A DNA stretch of 64,000 nt from contig NZ_JBHLXC010000002.1 in the NCBI RefSeq assembly GCF_042432495.1, forward strand, positions 558,001-622,000, read 5' to 3'. The DNA comes from Pseudochelatococcus lubricantis. GTDB lineage: Bacteria > Pseudomonadota > Alphaproteobacteria > Rhizobiales > Beijerinckiaceae. Below the pieces are notes generated by a model. That model saw only the letters and a program-made list of their open reading frames with translations, had not been told where the DNA came from and did not search any database. Position numbers and translations under genes: made by a program. Below are positions 7,053 through 14,643 of this stretch, one piece after another. Within the stretch, counting starts at the first letter, position 1; each line of letters opens with the position of its first letter.

Positions 7053-7232
7053 ATGCAAGGGGGCTTATTCCGTCAAACCTACATTTTGGCGTTCCTGACG
7101 CAACGTTAACGTTGATGCCGGATTGCGCCGGCAATCTACGCAGATTCCGTGACGCTCTGAGGACAAAGATATATTAACATTTTATTAGTCATATGTCGCG
7201 GTCCTAATGTGACAGTGAGGCGGGTGATTCGG

Positions 7233-10076
7233 ATGTCGAGGCGACCGGACGCATCGAAGACAGGTATCTGGGGAGATCCCGCGCTTGCCGCGCTCGTGGA
7301 GCAGGAGGCGGCTGCGGTGCTGTGGTCGCTTGACGGCAACCGCGTCATTGGCGCCTCGGTTGGCACCGCCGGGCTCGCGCCCGCGTTGCGGGCGGCCGGC
7401 GGCGAGAATCTGCGCGGGCGCCTGCGCCGCATCGCGGCGGCGCTTTCCGCTGGCAGCGGGGTCCGGCTCGAACGCATCACGCTTCCGCAGGGCTACGGCA
7501 TCGCCCGCCTGCTGCTCGAATGCCACCGCGTCGCCACGGGGGAGGGCGAGTTCCTGCTCACCATCCTGCGCGGGCCGTTGCCGCGCCTGCCGCGCGTGGT
7601 GGAGGACGGCTTCGTTCATCGCGGCCCGGACGACGGCGCAGCGATGCAAGCCGTCGCCGCACCATCCGCGCCGCGCGGCGGCGACATTGTTGAGGACGGG
7701 AACGCGGAGGCCGCTCGCCAAAGTGCGCTCGACCGCCTGCTCGTCTATGCCGGCAACCGGTCGACCGTGCGCTTCATCTGGGAGACGGACGCGCAGGGCA
7801 GGTTCGCGCGTGTCTCGCAGGAGCTTGCGGGGCTCGTGGGGCGGCAATCCGGCGACATCGAGGGGCGAAGCTGGCGCGATCTCGTGGCGGAAGGCATCGT
7901 CCACGATCCGGACGGCGTCGCGGCCGCCCTGTCGCACCACGATACATGGAGCGGCCGGGAGGTGCTGTGGCGCGTCGGTGACGACGTGGCCATACCGCTG
8001 CTGCCGGTGGAACTCGCCGGCATTCCGATGCACGATGCGAAGCGCCGCTTTCAGGGATTCCGCGGCTTCGGCCTCTGCCGCATCGCCCGCCTGCGCGATG
8101 CGGGAGGCGGCGCTGCCGCCCCGGCTGCGCCTGCCGCGCCGGCCGTCTCCGCTCCCGCCGCGCCGGCCGCTCCGGTCGCTCCGGTCGCCGAACCGATGAT
8201 TGAGCCGGCCGAGGCGCCGCAGCGCTCGCGGCTGACGGACAGCGAGAAACAGGCGTTCCGCGATATCGCCCGCGCGCTGGGCATCTCCCGCATCGGCGAC
8301 ATTATGCCGCACGACGACCGGGAGCCTGACGGCGGCGCGGCCAGTGAGCCCGCGCCGGACATTCCCGCCGCCGGACGTCCCGAAACAGCGCCGCATGCTA
8401 AACCGGGACCGCGCCCCGTGGCGGATATCGTCACGCCGGCGGCGGCATTGCCGGCGGAAGCCCGCCCGGCTGTGCCGCGCGCGCTGGAAGAGGCAGGCGA
8501 CGCGCATCGGGAAGCTGCAGCCGGCGTCATCCGGCCGGAAGACGCGGAGCAGGATTCCGTCGCCGTCTTCAGGCGAATCGCCGACCGCCTGCCGCTCGGC
8601 CTGCTGGTGACACGCGGCAGCTCGGTGCTGTTCGCGAGCCGTGGCCTGCTTGATCTGCTTGGCTATACGGATGCCGCCGCCTTCGCCGCAGCGGGGGGGT
8701 TGCAGGCGCTGTTCACGAACACGCCGGGCGGCGGAGATGCGCCGTTGGCGTTGCGCACTGCACAGGGCACGCCTCTTTCCGCCGACGCGCGCATGGTCAG
8801 CGTGCCATGGGAGGGCGGGCCGGCGACGCTGATGTCGTTCCGCCGCGCGCTCGAACCCCGCATGGAAGCGCACCTGCGCGATCTCGAACGCGAACTGCGC
8901 TATCAGGAATCGCGCGTGCGGGCGCTCGACACCATCCTCGACACGGCAACAGACGGCGTCGTCACGCTCGACGGCGCGGGCCGCCTGCTGTCGCTCAACC
9001 GCTCGGCGGAGGCGCTGTTCGGACGCGAGGAAACCGACGTGGTAGGCACGCCTCTGTGGCGACTGCTGACGGCGGAGAGCGTCGCCGGGGCGAAGGCCTA
9101 TTTCGAGGGGCTGCGCGAGGGCGGACTCGCCAGCGTTCTCAACGACGGGCAACTGGTGACGGCGCGTGCGCGCGGCGGCGGCACCATCGAGCTGATGATG
9201 GTCATGGGCCGGCTCGCGCCGGACGTCGCGGACGCGCCGGCGACCCGCGACGGCGAGCGTTTCTTCGCCATCCTGCGCGATGTCAGCGGCGCTCCCCGGC
9301 GCGAAGACGCGCTGCCGGAGGCGGCCGGCGGAGAGGCGCAGGGCGGCCATGCCGCGTTTCTGGCGCGCGTCAGCCACGAAATCCGCACCCCGCTCAACGC
9401 CATCATCGGCTTTGCGGAGATCATGCTGGAGGAGCGGTTCGGCCCCGTCGGCTCGGAGCGCTACCGCGAATACCTGCGAGACATCCACGCCTCCGGCGGA
9501 CAGGTGATCAGCCTCGTCAACGATCTTCTCGACCTGGCGCGGATCGAGGCCGGGCGGCTGGAGCTTGCACCCTCCCTCGTTTCCCTCAACGACGTGGTGT
9601 CGGGCTGCGTCGGGTTGCTGATGCCACAGGCAGGGCGACAGCAGGTGGTGCTGCGCACCAGCCTCGCGCGCGCGCTGCCGCCGGTCAGTATCGATGAGCG
9701 TGCGCTGCAGCAGATCATTCTCAACCTGCTGTCGAACGCGGTGAAGTTCACGGACGCGGGCGGGCAGGTCATCGTTTCCACTGCGCGCGCGGATGACGGC
9801 GGCGCGACGCTGCGCATCCGCGACACCGGCATCGGCATGACACGCGCGCAGGTATCGGCAGCGCTGGAACCCTTCGCGCAGCTCACCACGACGCGGCTCG
9901 GCCACGGCACGGGCACCGGCCTCGGCCTGCCGCTGACGCGCGCGTTGGTGGAGGCAAGCGGCGGGCGCTTCCACATTTCGAGCGCCCTGCACGAAGGCAC
10001 GATGGTCGAGATCGCCTTTTCCGCCGCCTCGCCTTTCGCCGCTGGTCAGGAGAGCGTCAGGCCGTCATCCCAGTAG
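7233..10076 (+). CDS. PAS-domain sensor histidine kinase, PdhS/CbrA-like
   Basis: About 947 residues from ATG 7233; GTG 7209 would add eight, and neither start has a strong ribosome site. There are no obvious membrane segments. Order: an N-terminal PAS-like region, an Ala/Pro linker, a segment SRLTDSEKQAFRDIARALG, a long linker, a PAS domain (DTATDGVVTLDGAGRLLSLN), HisKA with phospho-acceptor H715 (ARVSHEIRTPLNAIIGFAE), then HATPase with NLLSNAVKFT and GTGTGLGLPL. The layout and the lack of a receiver domain resemble the cytosolic PdhS/CbrA kinases of Rhizobiales, which act on DivK and so on CtrA. That assignment is inference. The 3' end overlaps the convergent LysR gene by 31 bp. Confidence 0.75.
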   Translation: MSRRPDASKTGIWGDPALAALVEQEAAAVLWSLDGNRVIGASVGTAGLAPALRAAGGENLRGRLRRIAAALSAGSGVRLERITLPQGYGIARLLLECHRVATGEGEFLLTILRGPLPRLPRVVEDGFVHRGPDDGAAMQAVAAPSAPRGGDIVEDGNAEAARQSALDRLLVYAGNRSTVRFIWETDAQGRFARVSQELAGLVGRQSGDIEGRSWRDLVAEGIVHDPDGVAAALSHHDTWSGREVLWRVGDDVAIPLLPVELAGIPMHDAKRRFQGFRGFGLCRIARLRDAGGGAAAPAAPAAPAVSAPAAPAAPVAPVAEPMIEPAEAPQRSRLTDSEKQAFRDIARALGISRIGDIMPHDDREPDGGAASEPAPDIPAAGRPETAPHAKPGPRPVADIVTPAAALPAEARPAVPRALEEAGDAHREAAAGVIRPEDAEQDSVAVFRRIADRLPLGLLVTRGSSVLFASRGLLDLLGYTDAAAFAAAGGLQALFTNTPGGGDAPLALRTAQGTPLSADARMVSVPWEGGPATLMSFRRALEPRMEAHLRDLERELRYQESRVRALDTILDTATDGVVTLDGAGRLLSLNRSAEALFGREETDVVGTPLWRLLTAESVAGAKAYFEGLREGGLASVLNDGQLVTARARGGGTIELMMVMGRLAPDVADAPATRDGERFFAILRDVSGAPRREDALPEAAGGEAQGGHAAFLARVSHEIRTPLNAIIGFAEIMLEERFGPVGSERYREYLRDIHASGGQVISLVNDLLDLARIEAGRLELAPSLVSLNDVVSGCVGLLMPQAGRQQVVLRTSLARALPPVSIDERALQQIILNLLSNAVKFTDAGGQVIVSTARADDGGATLRIRDTGIGMTRAQVSAALEPFAQLTTTRLGHGTGTGLGLPLTRALVEASGGRFHISSALHEGTMVEIAFSAASPFAAGQESVRPSSQ

Positions 10077-10954
10077 GGCGTCGGGCCGAACAGCGCGGCG
10101 AGATGGTCCACGAACACCCGCACCTTCTGCTCCAGATGGCGGCGGCTGGGATAGACCGCGTACACCGCGACGCGGTTGGAAGCGCCGTAGCCGGGCAGCA
10201 CGGCGCGCAACTGGCCGCTGCGCAGCTCCGGCCCGATGTCCCACGTCGAGCGCAGGGCAATGCCCATGCCCGCGATCACCGCCTCGCGCACCACCTCGCT
10301 CGAATTCGTGCGCAGCGGCGCGTTGATGCGCACGACATGCTGCCCGTGCGGCCCTTCGAGCCGCCAGTGATCGCTGTTGTGCGCGATGAGCGTGTGCTGG
10401 GGCAGGTCGTCGACGGATTGGGGAACGCCAGTGCGCTCCAGATAGGCGGGGGCGGCGACGAGCAGGCGATGGTTGGGGGCAAGCCTGCGGGCAACGAGGC
10501 TGGAATCGGCGAGATCGGCAATGCGCACCGCGACGTCATAGCCTTCCCCGACGAGATCGATGAACTCGTCCGACAGGTTCAGATCGACGGTCAGATTCGG
10601 GTGGCGCCGCAAAAACGGCAGCAGGCGCGGCGCGATGTGCAGGCGGCCGAAGGAGGTGGGCGCGGAAACCTTCAGCACGCCGCGCACCTCGGCGCTGCCG
10701 CGCGCCACCCAGGCCTCGGCCTCCTCCACGCTGGCCAGAATGGCGACGGCGCGTTCGTAAAGGCCCTGCCCCGCCTCGGTCAGTGTGATCTGGCGCGTGG
10801 TGCGCTGCAGCAGGCGCACGCCCAGCCGCTCCTCCAGCCGGCGGATGCGCTTGGAAATGACGGCCGTCGACAGCCCCATCTCCCGCCCCGCAGCCGACAT
10901 GCTCCGGGCCGTCACCACCTGCGCGAAGACATCGAGATCGCCCATCCTGTCCAT
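10046..10954 (-). CDS. LysR-family transcriptional regulator
   Basis: A 302-residue protein. The N-terminal helix-turn-helix is clear (MSAAGREMGLSTAVISKRIR, RLEERLGVRLLQRTTRQITL), followed by a linker helix and a substrate-binding domain starting at VRGVLKVSAPTSFGRLHIAP. It belongs to the CrgA/DmlR-like branch of LysR regulators. Met4 (ATG 10945) is an alternative start. A TGTTGCC-N5-GGCAACA dyad 21 bp upstream is a likely autoregulatory site. No divergent partner gene is present: tadA upstream is on the same strand. The ligand is unknown. Confidence 0.9.
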   Translation of the reverse strand: MDRMGDLDVFAQVVTARSMSAAGREMGLSTAVISKRIRRLEERLGVRLLQRTTRQITLTEAGQGLYERAVAILASVEEAEAWVARGSAEVRGVLKVSAPTSFGRLHIAPRLLPFLRRHPNLTVDLNLSDEFIDLVGEGYDVAVRIADLADSSLVARRLAPNHRLLVAAPAYLERTGVPQSVDDLPQHTLIAHNSDHWRLEGPHGQHVVRINAPLRTNSSEVVREAVIAGMGIALRSTWDIGPELRSGQLRAVLPGYGASNRVAVYAVYPSRRHLEQKVRVFVDHLAALFGPTPYWDDGLTLS

Positions 10955-10974
10955 GACCGCCGACTATGGCCGAT

Positions 10975-11024
10975 TGTTGCCCTTATGGCAACAGTGCCGA
11001 CTTATTGGAGGCGATACGGCAACA
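10975..11024. promoter_or_regulatory. Dyad operator upstream of the LysR gene
   Basis: TGTTGCC at 10975-10981 and GGCAACA at 10987-10993 form a perfect 7-5-7 dyad; a third half-site, GGCAACA, lies at 11018-11024. LysR proteins usually bind T-N11-A dyads near their own promoters, and this dyad fits that pattern. Confidence 0.55.
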
Positions 11025-11099
11025 GCGGCTACCGCCGCGCTTCGCGATATCCTCGATAATGAAGATGGCGTCCGCTCTATTTATAAGGAGCATGCCCTC

Positions 11100-11588
11100 T
11101 CACCGCCTCTCCCGGAAGAAGGTGCGCAGCATGTCCGCCGCCTCCTGCGCGCGGATGCCGCCGTAGACGTCAGGCGCGTGGTGGCAGGTGTCCGCGTGAA
11201 AGAAGCGCACGCCGTTGTCGACCGCGCCGCCCTTCGGGTCCTCCGCCCCGTAGTAGAGCCGGCGGATGCGGGCGAACGAGATCGCCGCCGCGCACATCGG
11301 GCAAGGCTCCAGCGTCACATAGAGGTCGCAGCCCGGCAGGCGGTCGCTGCCGAGCCGCAGGCACGCCGCGCGGATGGCCAGCATCTCGGCATGGGCGGTG
11401 GGGTCGTTGTCGGTGCGGGTGCGGTTGCCGGCGCGCGCGATGACGATGCCGTCGCAGACCACGGCCGCGCCGACGGGCACCTCGCCGGCAAGCGCGGCGC
11501 GGCGCGCCTCGTCGAAGGCGATGGACATCGGGTCGTCCGGCGGGAGGGCGGAATGCGGTGGCATTGTGACGGCAGCAGTCTCCGGCAT
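11100..11588 (-). CDS. tadA: tRNA-specific adenosine deaminase
   Basis: A 162-residue protein from ATG 11588; ATG 11528 (MSIAFDEARR) is an alternative start that better matches the usual family length. Zinc-binding deaminase motifs are complete: HAEML (His and catalytic Glu) and PCPMCAAAI (two Cys). Downstream features GAEDPKGGAVDNGVRFF and the basic C-terminal TFFRERR also match TadA. The enzyme converts A34 to inosine in tRNA-Arg(ACG). It is divergent from the pseudouridine synthase gene, giving a neighbouring pair of RNA-modification genes. Confidence 0.93.
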   Translation of the reverse strand: MPETAAVTMPPHSALPPDDPMSIAFDEARRAALAGEVPVGAAVVCDGIVIARAGNRTRTDNDPTAHAEMLAIRAACLRLGSDRLPGCDLYVTLEPCPMCAAAISFARIRRLYYGAEDPKGGAVDNGVRFFHADTCHHAPDVYGGIRAQEAADMLRTFFRERR

Positions 11589-11667
11589 TGAAATATTTCG
11601 CGCGAGAGCGCGGATATTATGCGTCGATCCTCTCGCGTCAATGCATCCGTTCTGATATGAGCAAGCA

Positions 11668-14028
11668 ATGACCAATAAATGGAAAGACGAGCGTCGCCCC
11701 GCTCGGCGGCCGGGCGGCGATACCGCGCGGTCGTCAAAAGGTGTCAGAAAATTCAGTGCCCCGCGCAAGTTCGCCGGCCCCCAGGGCGAGGGCGAGCGCC
11801 CCCGCGCGGGCTATGGCAAGCCGCGCCCCGGCGGCGCGGGTAAGGAAGAAAAGCGTAAGGACGGGATGCGCGGGGGCGGCGAGCGGCCGGAGCGGCCCGC
11901 GCGCCGCTTCGCCGATGTCGGCGGCCCCGATGCCCGCAAGCCGCGCGCCGTTGAGCAGCGCCGCGAACCCGTCGCCGTGACGTCCGGCCCGGAGCGCATC
12001 GCCAAGGTGATGGCGCGGGCGGGCGTCGCCTCGCGCCGCGATGCCGAGGTGATGATCGCGGAAGGCCGGGTGTCCGTGAACGGCAAGGTCATCGACACGC
12101 CCGCGACATTGGTCGGCCCGGCCGACCGGGTGTTGATCGATGGCGCGCCGATGCCGGCGCGTGAGCGCACGCGCCTGTGGCTGTTCCACAAACCGCGCGG
12201 CCTCGTCACCACGGCCCGCGATCCGGAAGGTCGCCCGACGGTGTTCGACAGCCTGCCGGCGGACCTGCCGCGCGTTGTGGCCGTGGGCCGGCTGGACATC
12301 AACACCGAGGGCCTGCTGCTGCTCACCAACGACGGCGGCCTCGCGCGCGTGCTGGCGCATCCCGATACCGCGTGGCTGCGCCGCTACCGTGTGCGCGCCT
12401 ACGGCGCCGTGGATCAGGCGCAACTCGACGCGCTGCGCGAAGGCATCACCATCGACGGTATGCATTACGGCCCGGTCGAGGCCGCGATCCAGCGCGCTCA
12501 GGGCGACAACGTCTGGCTGACGCTCGGCCTGCGCGAGGGCAAGAACCGCGAGGTCAAGCGCATCCTCGAACATCTCGGCTTGCGCGTGAACCGCCTGATC
12601 CGCGTTTCCTTCGGCCCCTTCCAGCTCGGCGATCTGGGCGAGGGCGCGTTGGAGGAAGTGCGCACCCGCATCCTCAAGGACCAGCTCGGCGAAGCGCTGG
12701 CACGCGAGGCGGGGGTCGATTTCGAGACCGGCCTTGCCCAGGCTGACGAGTTGCCCGCGCGCCAGCCCTCCGCACGTCCGCTGTCCGCACGAACGGACGC
12801 GGTGCCCGCGCGCGAAGGCCGCTTCCGCTCGCGCGAGGATTTTCTCGCCCGGGGACCGCGTGCTGCCGCTGCGCCCGCGCCCGCCTACAAGCGCGAGGCC
12901 TACGAGCAGCGTTCCAAGGAACGTGCCGTCTGGCGCGATGAAGAGACCGAGGCCGTGCGCCCCAAGGGCACACGGGTGCCCCGCCGCGGCGCGGACGCAC
13001 GCGAGTCGCGCGCCCTCAGCGGAGAGCGCGAGCACGTTCGCGCTGGCGCGATCACCGATCCGGGCGGCCGTACGGTCAAGGTCGAACGGCTGGTACCGAT
13101 GCCGAAGCTCGCCGAGCGGTCGGCCCGCAAGGTCAGGCCCGACCTGCCGGATGAGGCGCGCGAGGGCGGCTTCAGAAAGCGGGATGGCTTCGACAGGCGC
13201 GGTCCTGCGAGCGCTGACTCCCAGCGTCCCGCCCGGCGGTTCGGACGGGACGAGCAGGGCGATGAGCGGCGCACTTTCGCCGACCGCGCCAATCGTCCGG
13301 CCGGTCGCCCCGACGAAGGCTTCCGACGGGATCGCGACGACCGCCCGCGCGGCGACAAGCCGGGCTTCCGGCCGCATGGTGACAGACCCCAGGGCGACCG
13401 GCCGTCTGGTGATCGTCCGCATGGCAAGAGTTTTCGTGACGGAGGTTTCGGCGGCGATCGCCCGCGCGGCGACCGGCCGGGTTTCCGGCCGCATGGTGAC
13501 AGGCCCCAGGGCGACCGGCCGTCTGGTGATCGTCCGCATGGCAAGAGTTTCCGTGACGAAGGTTTCGGCGGCGATCGCCCGCGCGGCGACCGGCCGGGTT
13601 TCCGGCCGCATGGTGACAGGCCCCAGGGCGACCGGCCGTCTGGCGATCGTCCGCGTGGCAAGAGTTTTCGTGACGGAGGTTTTGGCGGCGATCGCCCGCG
13701 CGGCGACCGGCCGGGTTTCCGGCCGCATGGTGACAGGTCCCAGGGCGACCGGCCGTCTGACGATCGTCCGCGTGGCAAGAGTTTTCGTGATGAAGGTTTC
13801 CGCGGGGATCGCCCGTCCGGCGAGAAGAGGCCGGAGCGGAAATTCGCCGGCAAATCGTTTGAGAAAAAGCCGTTTCGTGGCCAAGCGGCGGATGATAGCC
13901 AGTCACGCGGCAGGCGGGATTTCGGTGGGCGTGATCGCTTCGCCGGCAAACCGCCGTCGGGAAAGTCGTTCGGCGGCAAACCTTCCGGTTCGCGTCCAGG
14001 CGGCTCGCGTCCGCCGCGCAAGTCCTAA
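11668..14028 (+). CDS. rluB: Large-subunit rRNA pseudouridine synthase with repetitive C-terminal tail
   Basis: A 786-residue protein, about three times the usual RluB/RsuA length. A basic Gly/Arg/Pro-rich N-terminal extension (about 105 residues) precedes an S4 RNA-binding domain (RIAKVMARAGVASRRDAEVM) and the synthase domain with catalytic D210 in GRLDINTEGLLLL and the GKNREVKRILEHLGL motif. The core ends near residue 345. The rest is disordered and basic, with four 39-residue repeats built on RPRGDRPGFRPHGDRPQGDR. Such RG/RD-rich tails are common in alphaproteobacterial RluB proteins and probably bind RNA. It is followed 24 bp later by rsmD, so both genes serve ribosome maturation. Confidence 0.88.
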   Translation: MTNKWKDERRPARRPGGDTARSSKGVRKFSAPRKFAGPQGEGERPRAGYGKPRPGGAGKEEKRKDGMRGGGERPERPARRFADVGGPDARKPRAVEQRREPVAVTSGPERIAKVMARAGVASRRDAEVMIAEGRVSVNGKVIDTPATLVGPADRVLIDGAPMPARERTRLWLFHKPRGLVTTARDPEGRPTVFDSLPADLPRVVAVGRLDINTEGLLLLTNDGGLARVLAHPDTAWLRRYRVRAYGAVDQAQLDALREGITIDGMHYGPVEAAIQRAQGDNVWLTLGLREGKNREVKRILEHLGLRVNRLIRVSFGPFQLGDLGEGALEEVRTRILKDQLGEALAREAGVDFETGLAQADELPARQPSARPLSARTDAVPAREGRFRSREDFLARGPRAAAAPAPAYKREAYEQRSKERAVWRDEETEAVRPKGTRVPRRGADARESRALSGEREHVRAGAITDPGGRTVKVERLVPMPKLAERSARKVRPDLPDEAREGGFRKRDGFDRRGPASADSQRPARRFGRDEQGDERRTFADRANRPAGRPDEGFRRDRDDRPRGDKPGFRPHGDRPQGDRPSGDRPHGKSFRDGGFGGDRPRGDRPGFRPHGDRPQGDRPSGDRPHGKSFRDEGFGGDRPRGDRPGFRPHGDRPQGDRPSGDRPRGKSFRDGGFGGDRPRGDRPGFRPHGDRSQGDRPSDDRPRGKSFRDEGFRGDRPSGEKRPERKFAGKSFEKKPFRGQAADDSQSRGRRDFGGRDRFAGKPPSGKSFGGKPSGSRPGGSRPPRKS
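13324..13791 (+). repeat. Four tandem 117-bp repeats inside the pseudouridine synthase gene
   Basis: Units of exactly 117 bp (39 codons) end at 13440, 13557, 13674 and 13791. The last three are nearly identical at DNA level; the first is degenerate at its 5' side. Substitutions are few and mostly swap DGG for DEG or PHG for PRG. The near identity suggests recent slippage or unequal crossing-over. Confidence 0.85.
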
Positions 14029-14052
14029 ATGCTTGAGTGACGGAGGCAGCGG

Positions 14053-14643
14053 TTGCGTATCGTCGCAGGCCGTTTCAAGGGCCGCGCCCTGACCACGCCG
14101 AAGTCGGACGCCATCCGTCCGACGTCGGATCGCGTGCGCGAAACCATCTTCAATGTGCTGGCGCACGCCTATGGCGATCCCGTGACCGGCGCGCGGGTGC
14201 TGGACCTGTTCGCCGGCACGGGCGCGATGGCGCTGGAGGCCATCTCGCGCGGTGCGGCCTTCGCGCTGCTGGTCGATGACGGCGCGGAAGCGCGCGCCGT
14301 CATCCGCACCAATACGGATGCGCTGGGCGTCGGCGGCCTGACGCGCATCTACCGGCGCGATGCGACAAAGCTCGGCGAGGCAAAGCCGCTGGAACCGTTC
14401 TCCCTGGTGTTCTGCGATCCGCCCTACGGCCGCGGACTGGCGGAGAAAGCGCTCACCGCTGCCCGCGAAGGCGGCTGGCTCACCGACGACGCGCTCGTGG
14501 TGGTGGAAGAGGCGAGCGATGCCGCCTTCGTCTTTCCCGAAGGTTTCGAGAAGCTGGAAACCCGCGACTACGGCGACACGCGCTTGTCCGTCGGGCGCAG
14601 GGTGCTTTCAACTGCGCCCGAACAGGCGCTCGATGTCGGATAG
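14053..14643 (+). CDS. rsmD: 16S rRNA (guanine-966 N2) methyltransferase
   Basis: A 196-residue protein starting at TTG 14053, with GGAGG at 14042-14046. It shows the RsmD signature: MRIVAGRFKGRALTTPK, PTSDRVRETIFNVL, the SAM-binding motif VLDLFAGTGAMALEAISRGA and the catalytic FCDPPYGRGL. It methylates G966 of 16S rRNA. It follows the pseudouridine synthase gene by 24 bp, so the two are probably co-transcribed. The 3' end overlaps the convergent mutL by 36 bp. Confidence 0.93.
   Translation: MRIVAGRFKGRALTTPKSDAIRPTSDRVRETIFNVLAHAYGDPVTGARVLDLFAGTGAMALEAISRGAAFALLVDDGAEARAVIRTNTDALGVGGLTRIYRRDATKLGEAKPLEPFSLVFCDPPYGRGLAEKALTAAREGGWLTDDALVVVEEASDAAFVFPEGFEKLETRDYGDTRLSVGRRVLSTAPEQALDVG

Noticed and set aside
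7185..9992. Long antisense open frame opposite the histidine kinase
   Set aside because: It mirrors the GC-rich codon bias of the kinase, has no family motifs, and the plus strand has complete kinase motifs.
13324..13791. CRISPR or mobile repeat
   Set aside because: The 117-bp repeats are in frame within one coding sequence and encode a regular protein repeat.
11734..13884. Long antisense open frame opposite the pseudouridine synthase
   Set aside because: It is a shadow of the repetitive GC-rich gene; it repeats the same 39-residue period in a meaningless frame.
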